Part shown: positions 16,974 to 25,507 of the stretch, piece by piece
Position numbering within the stretch: the stretch's first letter is position 1
Layout: each line of letters opens with the position of its first letter
Origin: Anaerozeibacter quisquiliarum
GTDB lineage: Bacteria > Bacillota > Clostridia > Christensenellales > Aristaeellaceae
Direction: 5' to 3' (one strand)
DNA: 64,000 nucleotides
NCBI GenBank assembly: GCA_051162045.1
Contig: JBISDI010000018.1
Made by a program: the position numbers and the translations under genes
The notes under the pieces: model-generated
Databases searched by the model: none
Seen by the model: the letters and a program-made list of their open reading frames with translations, nothing else
Told to the model about the DNA's origin: nothing

Positions 16974-18092
16974 GTGGATAAGCTGAAGATTTGCATTGTG
17001 GGCTGCGGGCGCATTGCGACGCTCAACTGCTTGGGCTACAAGGATCATCCGCACGCCGAGGTGTACGCGGTGTGCGACGTGGACGAGGCGCGCGCGCAGG
17101 CGTTTGCGCTTGAGACCGGGGCGCGGGTGGTGTACACCGACTACGCGCAGGCGCTATGCGACCCGGCGATCGACGTGATCGATCTGCTGGTGCCCCACCA
17201 CCTGCACTGCGAGATGACCGTGCAGGCCTGCCGGGCCGGCAAGCACGTGTCGGTGCAGAAGCCGATGGCGATGTCGCTTGAAGAATGCGACCGGATGATC
17301 GAGGCGGCCCGCCAGGCGGGGGTTCAGCTCAAGGTATACGAGAATTTCGTGTTCTACCCACCCTATGTGAAGGCCAAGGAGCTGATCGATGAGGGCGCGA
17401 TCGGGGAACCGCTGTCCATCCGGCTCAAGATGAACGCCGGCAGCGGCAAGCACGGCTGGCGCGTCGACCCCGCGAGCTGGACCTGGCGCATGCAGGAGGA
17501 ACTGAGCGGCGGCGGGGAGTTGGTGTTTGACGACGGCAACCACAAGTTCTCGATCGCGCGCTACTTCATGGGCGAGCCCGAGCGCGTGTTCGCGTTCATC
17601 GGGCATACGCCGATGGAGGGGGAGATGTACGCCGACCGGCAGACGGGTAAGATGGTGCAGTTCTATCAGGACGCGCCTTCGGTCATCGTGTGGCGCTACA
17701 AAGACTCCGAGCGCTTCGGCGTGTTCGACATCACCTGGTCGAAGGACCTCGAGATCAATTCCGATTACTACGCATGTGACGAGCGGGTGGAGATCACCGG
17801 CACGAAGGGCGTTTTGTGGGTTACGCGCTGCACGGGCAAGATGCTGAACATCCCCACGCTGATGGTGTACCGCGACGGCGCGCTCAAAAGCTACCATAAC
17901 CTGCGCGACGATTGGGCGGATTCGTTCGTCGATTCCACGCGCGACTTCGTGGACGCCATTTACGAGGGACGGCCGCCCGTGCTGACGGGCGAGGACGGGC
18001 GCGAGGTGCTGAAGTTCTCGCTGGCTGCGATTCGCTCGGGCCGCGAGATGAGGCCGGTGACGATCGATGAAATGGAGGCGTATCGCGCGTGA
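16974..18092 (+). CDS. Gfo/Idh/MocA-family oxidoreductase
   Basis: A 372-residue NAD(P)-dependent sugar or cyclitol dehydrogenase. The Rossmann loop is VGCGRIA near residues 9-15. The family EKP motif appears as QKP in VSVQKPMAMS near 91-100. The DGNH pair, the catalytic Asp and His region, is near 185-188. The start is a GTG at 16974 preceded by GGAGGAAG. The ATG upstream in the same frame overlaps the TPP-enzyme gene and has no ribosome site. The stop overlaps the next GTG start as GTGA. IolG inositol dehydrogenases belong to this family, which fits the IolD- and IolA-like neighbours, but the exact substrate is unknown. Confidence 0.88.
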   Translation: MDKLKICIVGCGRIATLNCLGYKDHPHAEVYAVCDVDEARAQAFALETGARVVYTDYAQALCDPAIDVIDLLVPHHLHCEMTVQACRAGKHVSVQKPMAMSLEECDRMIEAARQAGVQLKVYENFVFYPPYVKAKELIDEGAIGEPLSIRLKMNAGSGKHGWRVDPASWTWRMQEELSGGGELVFDDGNHKFSIARYFMGEPERVFAFIGHTPMEGEMYADRQTGKMVQFYQDAPSVIVWRYKDSERFGVFDITWSKDLEINSDYYACDERVEITGTKGVLWVTRCTGKMLNIPTLMVYRDGALKSYHNLRDDWADSFVDSTRDFVDAIYEGRPPVLTGEDGREVLKFSLAAIRSGREMRPVTIDEMEAYRA

Positions 18093-18727
18093 AGATCGCG
18101 GTGCTCAACGAGGTAAGCGCGTGCGCGCGCAATCGGGACATCCTTTTCGCGCTTGAGGCGCACGCGCAGATCACGGTGCTCAACCTGGGGATGGCGCACC
18201 CGGACGAGCAGCCCCAGCTGACCTATCTGCAAACCGGCATCATGGCCGGCGTGCTGCTGGGCGTGGGCGCGTGCGACCTGGTGGTCGGGGGCTGCGGTAC
18301 CGGCCAGGGGTTTCTGAACGCGGCGCTTCAGTTTCCGGGCGTGTGCTGCGGGCTCGTCGAGACGCCGCTCGACGCGTGGCTGTTTACGCAGATCAACGGC
18401 GGCAACTGCATCTCGCTCGCGCTCAACAAGGGCTACGGCTGGGCGGGCGACATCAATTTAACGTATATCGTGCGTGAGCTGCTGGCCGACCCGCCAGGAC
18501 GCGGTTATCCGCTCGAGCGGGCCCGGAGCCAGCGCGAGAGCCGGGACGCGCTTGGGGGCATCTCGCGTGCGGCGCACCGCGCGTTGCCGGACATCCTTTC
18601 CTCACTCGACCGCACTCTGCTCTCGCCCATCGCGCAGAGCGAGCGCTTCATGGCGCACCTTGAGGGCGACGAGCGCGCCCGCCGCCTTGCCGACATCATC
18701 AGGGGACGAAGGGTGGAGCTTACATGA
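18089..18727 (+). CDS. RpiB/LacAB-like sugar-phosphate isomerase with C-terminal extension
   Basis: A 212-residue protein whose first 140 residues follow the RpiB/LacA/LacB fold. It retains the active-site cysteine in GCGTGQG near residue 69 (GCGTGIG or CGTGIG in the family) and the ISLALNKG strand near 112. The usual DHAG motif near the N-terminus is not present, so substrate handling differs from ribose-5-phosphate isomerase. The last 65 residues form an extra, mainly helical tail absent from standard family members of about 150 residues. The GTG start overlaps the upstream stop (GTGA) and its stop overlaps the IclR start (ATGA), so translation is coupled on both sides. Confidence 0.75.
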   Translation: MKIAVLNEVSACARNRDILFALEAHAQITVLNLGMAHPDEQPQLTYLQTGIMAGVLLGVGACDLVVGGCGTGQGFLNAALQFPGVCCGLVETPLDAWLFTQINGGNCISLALNKGYGWAGDINLTYIVRELLADPPGRGYPLERARSQRESRDALGGISRAAHRALPDILSSLDRTLLSPIAQSERFMAHLEGDERARRLADIIRGRRVELT

Positions 18728-19500
18728 TTCAATCGCTGGACAGGGCGATCAGGATCCTGTCGCACATCGCCGAACGCAACAGCTTGGGCGTGACCGAGCT
18801 TTCGCAGATGCTGTCGGTCAACAAATCGACGGTGTCGCGGCTGCTGGACACGCTGCGCGCGCACGACATGGTGCAGATCGACAAGGGAACCGGCAAGTAC
18901 CGGCTGGGGTTCAGGATCCTGCACTTGGGTGAGTCGCTCAAGAACAGCCTGAACGTCATCGCCATCGCGCGTCCCATCATCCTCGACCTCAGTTGCCGGT
19001 TGGGCGAGAGTGTTCACCTGTGCGCGTTCAACAACAACTGCGTGTACGTGGTCGATCAGGTGCGCTCAAGCCGCGCGTACAGCCTGTCCGCCACGGTGGG
19101 CATGATCGAGCCGTTCCATTGCTCCTCGGTCGGCAAGTGCATTCTGGCGTACCGTCGTCCGGAGACGCTGCGCGCCTTGCTCGCGGGCTATGAGTTTACA
19201 CGCTACACCGAGCATACGATCACCGACGAGGACACGCTGATGAGCCACCTCGAACAGATCAGGCGGCAGGGCTATGCGATCGACGACGAGGAGATGTCGA
19301 TCGGCGTGCGGTGCGTGGCGGTCCCGGTCTTCAACTATCGGAACTCCGTCTATTACAGCATCGGCATATCGGGGCCCAAGCACACCGTGCGCGCGTCCGA
19401 TCTCGAGAAATCCATCCGGCTCATGATGGACGCGGCCAAGGAAGTCAGCGCGGGCATCGGCTGCCCGTCGGGCAGCACCGGCCTTACGGAAAGGGAGTAA
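18724..19500 (+). CDS. IclR-family transcriptional regulator
   Basis: A 258-residue IclR protein with an N-terminal winged helix (LGVTELSQMLSVNKSTVSRLLDTL near residues 21-44). The C-terminal effector domain shows the family segments HLCAFNNNCVYVVDQV, FHCSSVGKCILAY and ISIGVRCVAVPVFN-type strands. It sits inside the operon rather than beside it, overlapping the RpiB-like gene by ATGA and followed 3 nt later by transketolase. Auto-regulation of this catabolic operon in response to a carboxylic acid or sugar intermediate is likely. Confidence 0.92.
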   Translation: MIQSLDRAIRILSHIAERNSLGVTELSQMLSVNKSTVSRLLDTLRAHDMVQIDKGTGKYRLGFRILHLGESLKNSLNVIAIARPIILDLSCRLGESVHLCAFNNNCVYVVDQVRSSRAYSLSATVGMIEPFHCSSVGKCILAYRRPETLRALLAGYEFTRYTEHTITDEDTLMSHLEQIRRQGYAIDDEEMSIGVRCVAVPVFNYRNSVYYSIGISGPKHTVRASDLEKSIRLMMDAAKEVSAGIGCPSGSTGLTERE

Positions 19501-19503
19501 ACC

Positions 19504-20364
19504 ATGGCGTATGATATTGGGGCGATGCGGCGGCTGAGCGCCGACATTCGCATCGAGACGATCCGCGCGTTGGCGAACGCGGGCTATGGGCACATCGGCG
19601 GCGCGATGTCGATTTGCGATCTGCTGGGCGTGCTGTACGGCGGCGTGATGCGTGTGCGCCCGGAGGAACCCGACTGGCCGGAGCGCGACTGGTTTGTGCT
19701 CTCCAAGGGGCATTGCGGCCCGGCGCTGTACGCCGCGCTGGCGCTCAAGGGATATTATCCAATGGAGGCGCTGCGGTCGATCAATCGGGGCGGCACCATG
19801 CTGCCCAGCCATTGCGATCGGTTGAAGACGCCGGGCATCGACATGACGACCGGGTCGCTCGGGCAGGGCATGTCGAGCGCGCTGGGCATCGCCTACGGGG
19901 GCAAGCTCAAAGGCCTTCCCGGTTACACTTACTGCGTGCTGGGTGACGGCGAGTGCCAGGAGGGACAGGTTTGGGAAGGGGCCGAGCTGGCGACGCAGCT
20001 TGCGCTCGATCGGTTCGTCGTGTTCATCGACGACAACAAGAAGCAACTCGACGGGCCCGTGAAGGGTATCCGCGCCCATGCCGACTTGGCGGGCAAATTC
20101 CGGGCGTTTGGCTGGCATGTCCAGACCTGTAGGGGCTACGACGCCGAGGACATCGCGCGCGCCATCGAGTGCGCCAAGGCTCTGCGCGGCGCGCCCTCGC
20201 TGATCGTGCTGGACACGTTCAAGGGATTGGGCTGCCTGGACGCGGAGCGAGCGGCCTTCAACCACTATATGGTCATCGACCAGGCGATGGCCGAGCGCGC
20301 GATCGATGAAATCGAGCGGCGCTATGCCGATGGAAGCTATCCGAGGGGGGATGTCAGGTGGTAG
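19504..20364 (+). CDS. Transketolase, N-terminal (ThDP-binding) subunit
   Basis: A 286-residue protein matching the N-terminal half of transketolase as found in split two-gene enzymes. Seen are GHIGGAMSICDLLGVLYGG near residues 26-44, the ThDP/Mg motif GDGECQEGQVWEGAE near 146-160, and DDNKKQLDGP near 178-187. The start at 19504 is 3 nt after the IclR stop. It ends 7 nt inside the C-terminal subunit gene. Split transketolases are used in central metabolism and in specialised pathways such as apulose-phosphate or sulfosugar breakdown. The neighbours here suggest a specialised role. Confidence 0.92.
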   Translation: MAYDIGAMRRLSADIRIETIRALANAGYGHIGGAMSICDLLGVLYGGVMRVRPEEPDWPERDWFVLSKGHCGPALYAALALKGYYPMEALRSINRGGTMLPSHCDRLKTPGIDMTTGSLGQGMSSALGIAYGGKLKGLPGYTYCVLGDGECQEGQVWEGAELATQLALDRFVVFIDDNKKQLDGPVKGIRAHADLAGKFRAFGWHVQTCRGYDAEDIARAIECAKALRGAPSLIVLDTFKGLGCLDAERAAFNHYMVIDQAMAERAIDEIERRYADGSYPRGDVRW

Positions 20365-21332
20365 AGCTTGTCCATAGCTTCGAGCAGGATGCCGTGGAAA
20401 TGCGCGCGGCCTACTGCGAGGCGCTGATCGAGGCGGCGCAGGCCGACGAGCGGGTGTTCGCGCTCGACTGCGATTTGAGCAGCTCCGTCGGCACCGCGCC
20501 GTTCATCAAGCGATTTCCCGAGCGCCACCTCAACTGTGGCATTCAGGAGGCCAACGCTTGCGGACTGGCGGCGGGACTTTCGCGGCGCGGATTTATTCCG
20601 TTTCTGCACACATTCGCGGTCTTTGCTTCGCGGCGAATCTACGATCAGCTCTACATCTCCTGCGCCTACGCGGGATTGACCGTCAAGCTGGTCGGCGCCG
20701 ATCCGGGCGTGACGGCTGCGGTGAACGGCGGCACGCACATGGCGCTCGAGGACGCGGGCATCCTGCGCGTCATCCCGGGCGTGCGGATTGTGGAGCCGTC
20801 CGACACCGTGATGATGCGCGCGCTGGTCAGGCAGATCGCCGCGAGCGAGGGCGTCGATTATCTGCGCATCGCGCGCAAACAGGGTGTGCGGCTGTATCGG
20901 GACGGGTCGCAATTTGAGATCGGGCGCGCGGCGCTGCTGCGCGAGGGCGGCGACGTCACGCTGATCGCGTCGGGCATCATGGTGCACCAGGCGTTCGAGG
21001 CGGCGCGGCAGCTACACGACGAGGGCATCGAGGCGCGGGTGTTGGATATGTTCACGCTCAAGCCCCTCGACCGGGAGCGCGTGATCGAGAGCGCGCGAAA
21101 AACCGGCGCGGTGGTGACCTGCGAAAACCACAACATCATTGGGGCGCTGGGCTCTGCGGTGGCCGAGGTGCTGTCGGAGCACTGCCCGGCGCCGCTCGAG
21201 CGGGTGGGCGTGCCCGATGTGTTCGGCGAGGTAGGCTCGCAGCAGTACCTGATGGAGCGGTTTAACCTGACCTGCGCGGACATTTGCGCCAAGGCGCGCC
21301 GCGCGGTTGCGAGAAAGGAAGGTCGGGCATGA
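20358..21332 (+). CDS. Transketolase, C-terminal subunit
   Basis: A 324-residue protein covering the pyrimidine-binding and C-terminal domains of transketolase. It contains the FPERHLNCGIQEANACGLAAG segment with the ThDP-activating Glu, followed by FLHTFAVFASRRIYDQLYI. The GTG start at 20358 overlaps the N-terminal subunit gene by 7 nt, indicating coupled, equimolar synthesis. Its stop overlaps the aldehyde dehydrogenase start as ATGA. Together with the preceding gene it makes one active transketolase that moves two-carbon ketol units between sugar phosphates. Confidence 0.92.
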   Translation: MVELVHSFEQDAVEMRAAYCEALIEAAQADERVFALDCDLSSSVGTAPFIKRFPERHLNCGIQEANACGLAAGLSRRGFIPFLHTFAVFASRRIYDQLYISCAYAGLTVKLVGADPGVTAAVNGGTHMALEDAGILRVIPGVRIVEPSDTVMMRALVRQIAASEGVDYLRIARKQGVRLYRDGSQFEIGRAALLREGGDVTLIASGIMVHQAFEAARQLHDEGIEARVLDMFTLKPLDRERVIESARKTGAVVTCENHNIIGALGSAVAEVLSEHCPAPLERVGVPDVFGEVGSQQYLMERFNLTCADICAKARRAVARKEGRA

Positions 21333-22837
21333 GCATTTCAACCCTGAAGCCATTCATCGGCGGGCGGTTCGCGCAAAGCGCGGCGCAAGCTACGATGGAC
21401 GTCTACGATCCGTCGACCGGAGCGGTCATCGCCAGGACGCCCTGCTGCACGCAGGAAGAGGTGGAGGCGGCCATCGGCGCGGCGCGCGAGGCGTTCCCCC
21501 GGTGGAGCGCCACCCCGGTCGCCAAGCGGGTGAGCGTGCTGTATCGGTTCCGCGCACTGATCGAGCGCGACATGGACGCGCTCACCGAATGCCTGTGCCG
21601 CGAGCATGGGAAGAACTGGGACGAGGCGCGCGGCGACCTGCTCAAGGTGATCGAGCCGGTCGAGGTGGCGTGCGGCGCGCCGTCGCTGATGATGGGCGAG
21701 AGCCTGATGAACGTGACCAGCGGCTTTGACTCGACGCTCTATCGGGAGCCGATCGGCGTGTTCGCGGGCATCGTACCGTTCAACTTTCCGGCGATGATCC
21801 CGATGGGCTGGATGATGCCGATGTGCATCGCCACCGGCAACACCCTGGTGCTCAAGGCCGCCTCCATGACGCCGATGACGGCGCTTCGGCTGGCCGCGCT
21901 GCTCCAGGAGGCCGGGCTGCCGGACGGCGTGGTGAACGTCGTCACCTGCTCGCGCAAGGAGGCCGAGCTGCTCCTGACGCATCCGGACGTCGCGGGGGTG
22001 ACCTTTGTCGGCTCCACCGCGATCGGGCGTCACATCTATGCCACCGCCGCGGCGCACGGCAAGCGGGTTCAGTGCCTGTGCGAGGCCAAGAACCATGCGC
22101 TGGTGCTCGAGGACGCTCCGATTGAACGCACGGCCGCCGGCATCCTCAACTCGGCGTTCGGCTGCGCGGGCGAGCGCTGCATGGCGCTGCCGGTCGTCGT
22201 TGCTCAGCATTCGATTGCCGACGCGCTGGTCGCGCAGCTGGTTCGCCAGGCGGGAACGAAGCGGATCGGACCGGCTTACGACAAGCGCACCGAACTCGGG
22301 CCGGTCGTGAGCGCGGCGCACAAGGCGTCCGTCGAGTCCTGGATCGAAAAGGGCGTCCGGGAAGGCGCGCAATTGGTGCTCGACGGGCGCGGGGCCACGG
22401 TGGACGGCTTTGAGCAGGGGTTCTACCTGGGGCCCACGATCTTCGACCATGTGACGGACGGCATGTCGATCGGGCAGGAGGAGATCTTCGGGCCGGTGCT
22501 GTGCGTCAAGCGCGTCGCCGACTTTGACGAGGGCCTGCGCATGATGAACGAAAACCGCTTTGCCAACGGTTCGGTCATCTTTACGCAAAGCGGTTATTAT
22601 GCGCGCCGGTTTGCGATGGAGACCCATGGCGGCATGGTGGGCGTCAACGTGGGTATACCCGTGCCGGCAGGCATGTTCCCGTTTGCCGGGCACAAGCAGT
22701 CGTTCTTCGGGGATTTGCACTGCCTGGGCAAGGACGCTCTGCGCTTCTACACGGAGTCCAAGGTGGTCACTACGCGCTGGTTTGACCAGCAGGAGCGGAT
22801 GCAGTCCAAGGTTGGAACTTGGGATGGCGTCATGTAA
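21329..22837 (+). CDS. CoA-acylating (methyl)malonate-semialdehyde dehydrogenase-like protein
   Basis: A 502-residue aldehyde dehydrogenase of the MmsA/IolA type. The signature FGCAGERCMA puts the catalytic Cys at about residue 284. The segment CEAKNHALVLEDA near 251-263 is typical of this subfamily, in which the general-base Glu of ordinary aldehyde dehydrogenases is replaced and CoA is the acyl acceptor. IFGPVLCVKR is near 390. The start MSISTLKPFIGG at 21329 overlaps the transketolase stop (ATGA). IolA converts malonate semialdehyde to acetyl-CoA at the end of inositol breakdown, so this enzyme probably ends the local pathway by making an acyl-CoA. Confidence 0.9.
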   Translation: MSISTLKPFIGGRFAQSAAQATMDVYDPSTGAVIARTPCCTQEEVEAAIGAAREAFPRWSATPVAKRVSVLYRFRALIERDMDALTECLCREHGKNWDEARGDLLKVIEPVEVACGAPSLMMGESLMNVTSGFDSTLYREPIGVFAGIVPFNFPAMIPMGWMMPMCIATGNTLVLKAASMTPMTALRLAALLQEAGLPDGVVNVVTCSRKEAELLLTHPDVAGVTFVGSTAIGRHIYATAAAHGKRVQCLCEAKNHALVLEDAPIERTAAGILNSAFGCAGERCMALPVVVAQHSIADALVAQLVRQAGTKRIGPAYDKRTELGPVVSAAHKASVESWIEKGVREGAQLVLDGRGATVDGFEQGFYLGPTIFDHVTDGMSIGQEEIFGPVLCVKRVADFDEGLRMMNENRFANGSVIFTQSGYYARRFAMETHGGMVGVNVGIPVPAGMFPFAGHKQSFFGDLHCLGKDALRFYTESKVVTTRWFDQQERMQSKVGTWDGVM

Positions 22838-22965
22838 CGTCAATAAAAAAGGAGGAGGTTGTGCGGAAAAGGCTTACCAAGGTACGTTTTGACGGGGTAT
22901 TCTGTTGGCTGTGCGATTCGACCATCCAGGCATATATCATCAATGATGAAAAGGGAGGAATCACC

Positions 22966-23931
22966 ATGAAGAGAGTGCTTTCCATCGTGCTGTCTGTCGT
23001 CCTCGTGTGCCTATGCATCCCGACGCTCGTCATGGCCGAAGCCGACAAGGTCTACATCGGCGTGACCATGCAGGGCAATCAGAGCGGTTTCATTCAGTAC
23101 ATTACGTCGGGCATTTGGGAATACCAGGCCAACCACGCGCCCGACATCGACCTCGAAGTGGTGTTTGCGGACGATGATGCCGCCAAGCAGCTCTCGCAGG
23201 TGGAGACCTTCATCAGCAAGGGCGTGGATGCCATCGTCATCAACCCGGTGGACAAGGTGCAGTCGGCCGCAGCGGTAGACGCCGCGTTTGAGAAAGGCAT
23301 CCCGGTCATCACCGTCAACACCACCTCCGACAGCGAGCACGTGGCGGCGCACGTGGGCTCTGACGACGTGGAGTCGGGCAGGCTGCAAATGCAGCGCCTG
23401 CTGGATGTGGTCGGGCCGGAGATGAAGGTCGTATACGTGGATGCGGTGCTGGGCCACTCGGCCCAAGTGGGGCGCGCGCAGGGTTACAAGGAAGTGCTGG
23501 ACGCCAACCCCAGCGTCACGCTGGTCGCCCATGACACCGGCAACTGGTCGGCGGACGACTCGATGAAGCTGGTCGAGAACTGGATCCAGGCGGGCAAGGA
23601 ATTCGACGCCGTGGCCTGCAACGCCGACTGCCAACTGATCGGCGTGGTCACCGCCATCGAAAACGCGGGGCTGGTGGGCAAGGTAAAGCTCAGCGGCATG
23701 GACTGCGACCCGGTCATCATGGACGCGATCGTCGCGGGCACGGTGGACAGCTCGATCTGGCAGGACGGCGTGGGCCAGGGTGAGAACGCGCTGCGCCTGG
23801 CGATCGAAGCCGCCAAGGGCAACGCGGTGGAAGACTTCCTGCTGCCCTACGAGGTATGCACGGGCGACAACATCGATCAGTATCTGAAGCTGGCCGAGGG
23901 GCGCAACGCGCTGGCGAAGAAGTATTTCTGA
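22966..23931 (+). CDS. RbsB-type sugar ABC transporter substrate-binding protein
   Basis: A 321-residue periplasmic-type sugar-binding protein (peripla_BP_4/RbsB family). A Sec signal peptide covers residues 1-24 (MKRVL, hydrophobic core, VMAEADK). It has two cysteines in the core but no lipobox at the cleavage site. The mature part shows YIGVTMQG, an ADDDAAKQLSQVETFISKG segment, VINPVDK and GVDAIV-type strands. The start at 22966 has an AAGGGAGG ribosome site. An open frame runs further upstream but its best site is badly spaced. It begins the transporter half of the operon 128 nt after the dehydrogenase and is followed by a perfect palindrome. Confidence 0.9.
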   Translation: MKRVLSIVLSVVLVCLCIPTLVMAEADKVYIGVTMQGNQSGFIQYITSGIWEYQANHAPDIDLEVVFADDDAAKQLSQVETFISKGVDAIVINPVDKVQSAAAVDAAFEKGIPVITVNTTSDSEHVAAHVGSDDVESGRLQMQRLLDVVGPEMKVVYVDAVLGHSAQVGRAQGYKEVLDANPSVTLVAHDTGNWSADDSMKLVENWIQAGKEFDAVACNADCQLIGVVTAIENAGLVGKVKLSGMDCDPVIMDAIVAGTVDSSIWQDGVGQGENALRLAIEAAKGNAVEDFLLPYEVCTGDNIDQYLKLAEGRNALAKKYF

Positions 23932-23946
23932 TAATGCGCGGCAACC

Positions 23947-23978
23947 GCCGATCCGCGCCGCGCGCGGCGCGGATCGGC
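23947..23978 (+). terminator. 32-nt perfect palindrome between binding-protein and ATPase genes
   Basis: A fully self-complementary 32-nt sequence (left half GCCGATCCGCGCCGCG) starting 16 nt after the binding-protein stop, followed by ATTTTC. It would form a very stable hairpin acting as attenuator or 3' mRNA protector ahead of the ATPase gene. It is the counterpart of the hairpins at 11722-11756 and 30077-30117. Confidence 0.75.
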
Positions 23979-23998
23979 ATTTTCGGGAGGTGGACGCC

Positions 23999-25507
23999 AT
24001 GCGGGGCGAGATCATCTGTGAGATGAAGCACATCGACATGCGCTTTCAAGGCGTGCATGCGCTGGACGACGTGTCGCTGACGCTCAGGCGCGGCGAGGTT
24101 CACGCGCTGGTGGGCGAAAACGGAGCGGGCAAGTCCACGCTCATGAAGATCCTGATCGGGCTGTACACCCCGGTCAGCGGCGAAATCGTGTTCAAGGGCG
24201 AGCCGGTGCGCTTTAAATCGGTCATGGACACGCGCAAGGCCGGCATCAGCATGATCTTCCAGGAATTCAACCAGGTCAGGCACATGTCGGTCATGGAGAA
24301 CATCTACCTGGGCCGCGAGCCGCGCAACCGGCTGGGCGTCATCGATTTCAAGCGGATGTACTCGGATTCCAAGGCGTTGCTCGACAAGTTGGGCGTGGAC
24401 CTGAACCCCCGCACCATGATGCGCGAGCTGACGGTGGCCAAGTTCCAGCTGGTCGAAATCGTGAAGGCTGTCTCCTACAATGCCGAAATCATCATCATGG
24501 ACGAGCCCACCTCAGCGCTCAGCCATGCGGAAATCAAATACCTGCTGGACATGGTCGAGCAACTGCGCGCGCAGGGCAAGGCGATCGTGTTCATCTCGCA
24601 CAAGATGGACGAAATCTACAATGTCTGTACGGCGGTCACCGTGCTGCGTGACGGAAAATTCATATACTCCGGCAGCGTCGCGGATGTACCCGAGCGCGAG
24701 CTGATCCGCATGATGGTCAACCGGGACGTGTCGGAGCTATTCCCCAAGCAGGTGGGAACGATCGGCGAGCCGGTGCTCGAGGTCAGAAACCTTTCGCTTA
24801 AGGGCAAGTTCCGCGATGTCAGCTTCCGCCTGAAGCGCGGCGAAATCCTGGGCTTCGCGGGCCTCATGGGCGCGGGCCGCACCGAGGTCATGGAGTGCAT
24901 CATGGGCGTCAGGCGGCCCGACTCGGGCGAGATCCTGCTTAACGGCCGGCCCGTAAAGATCGGCATCCCCACCGACGCCATCGAACGCGGCATCGTCATG
25001 GTGCCCGAGGATCGAAAGCGCAACGGGCTGGTGCTGAAGCTCAGCGTACGGGACAATATCCTGTTGTCGTCGGTGCGCAAGTGCGTCCGCAATGGCTTCA
25101 TCCGAAAGAAGCTGGAAGGGGCGCGCTGCGATGAATACCAGCAAAAGCTTCAAATCAAGATGGGCGGCAGCGCTACCGTGTGCGCCAACCTGTCGGGCGG
25201 CAATCAGCAAAAGGTCGCGATCGCCAAGGCGCTCAGCGCCGATCCCGACATCATCATTCTGGATGAACCCACGCGCGGCATCGACGTCAAGACCAAGGCG
25301 GAAATTCACCGGCTGATGAGCGGTCTGGCATGCTCCGGGAAATCCATTCTGATGGTTTCATCCGAGCTCCCGGAGGTACTGGGCATGTCCGACCGCATCC
25401 TCGTGCTGCACGAGGGTGTGGTGACGGGCCTGCTGGACCGGCAGGAAGCCACGCCCGACGCGATCATGACGCTGGCCGTTGGGTCGGCGATGGAGGGATT
25501 AGCATGA
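23999..25507 (+). CDS. Sugar ABC transporter ATP-binding protein (RbsA/MglA type)
   Basis: A 502-residue ATPase with two ABC domains. Domain 1 has GENGAGKSTLM near residue 37 and Walker B IIIMDEPTSALS. Domain 2 has the degenerate GLMGAGRTEVM, LSGGNQQKV and a full Walker B IIILDEPTRGIDV. This fused arrangement is typical of carbohydrate importers of the ribose/galactoside/xylose/inositol group. The ATG at 23999 has a GGGAGG site 8 nt upstream. The stop overlaps the permease start (ATGA). Confidence 0.93.
   Translation: MRGEIICEMKHIDMRFQGVHALDDVSLTLRRGEVHALVGENGAGKSTLMKILIGLYTPVSGEIVFKGEPVRFKSVMDTRKAGISMIFQEFNQVRHMSVMENIYLGREPRNRLGVIDFKRMYSDSKALLDKLGVDLNPRTMMRELTVAKFQLVEIVKAVSYNAEIIIMDEPTSALSHAEIKYLLDMVEQLRAQGKAIVFISHKMDEIYNVCTAVTVLRDGKFIYSGSVADVPERELIRMMVNRDVSELFPKQVGTIGEPVLEVRNLSLKGKFRDVSFRLKRGEILGFAGLMGAGRTEVMECIMGVRRPDSGEILLNGRPVKIGIPTDAIERGIVMVPEDRKRNGLVLKLSVRDNILLSSVRKCVRNGFIRKKLEGARCDEYQQKLQIKMGGSATVCANLSGGNQQKVAIAKALSADPDIIILDEPTRGIDVKTKAEIHRLMSGLACSGKSILMVSSELPEVLGMSDRILVLHEGVVTGLLDRQEATPDAIMTLAVGSAMEGLA

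Noticed and set aside
22851..22965. Upstream start for the RbsB-type protein after GGAGGAGG
   Set aside because: The in-frame GTG is only 2 nt from that site and would bury the signal peptide; the ATG at 22966 has a well-spaced site.
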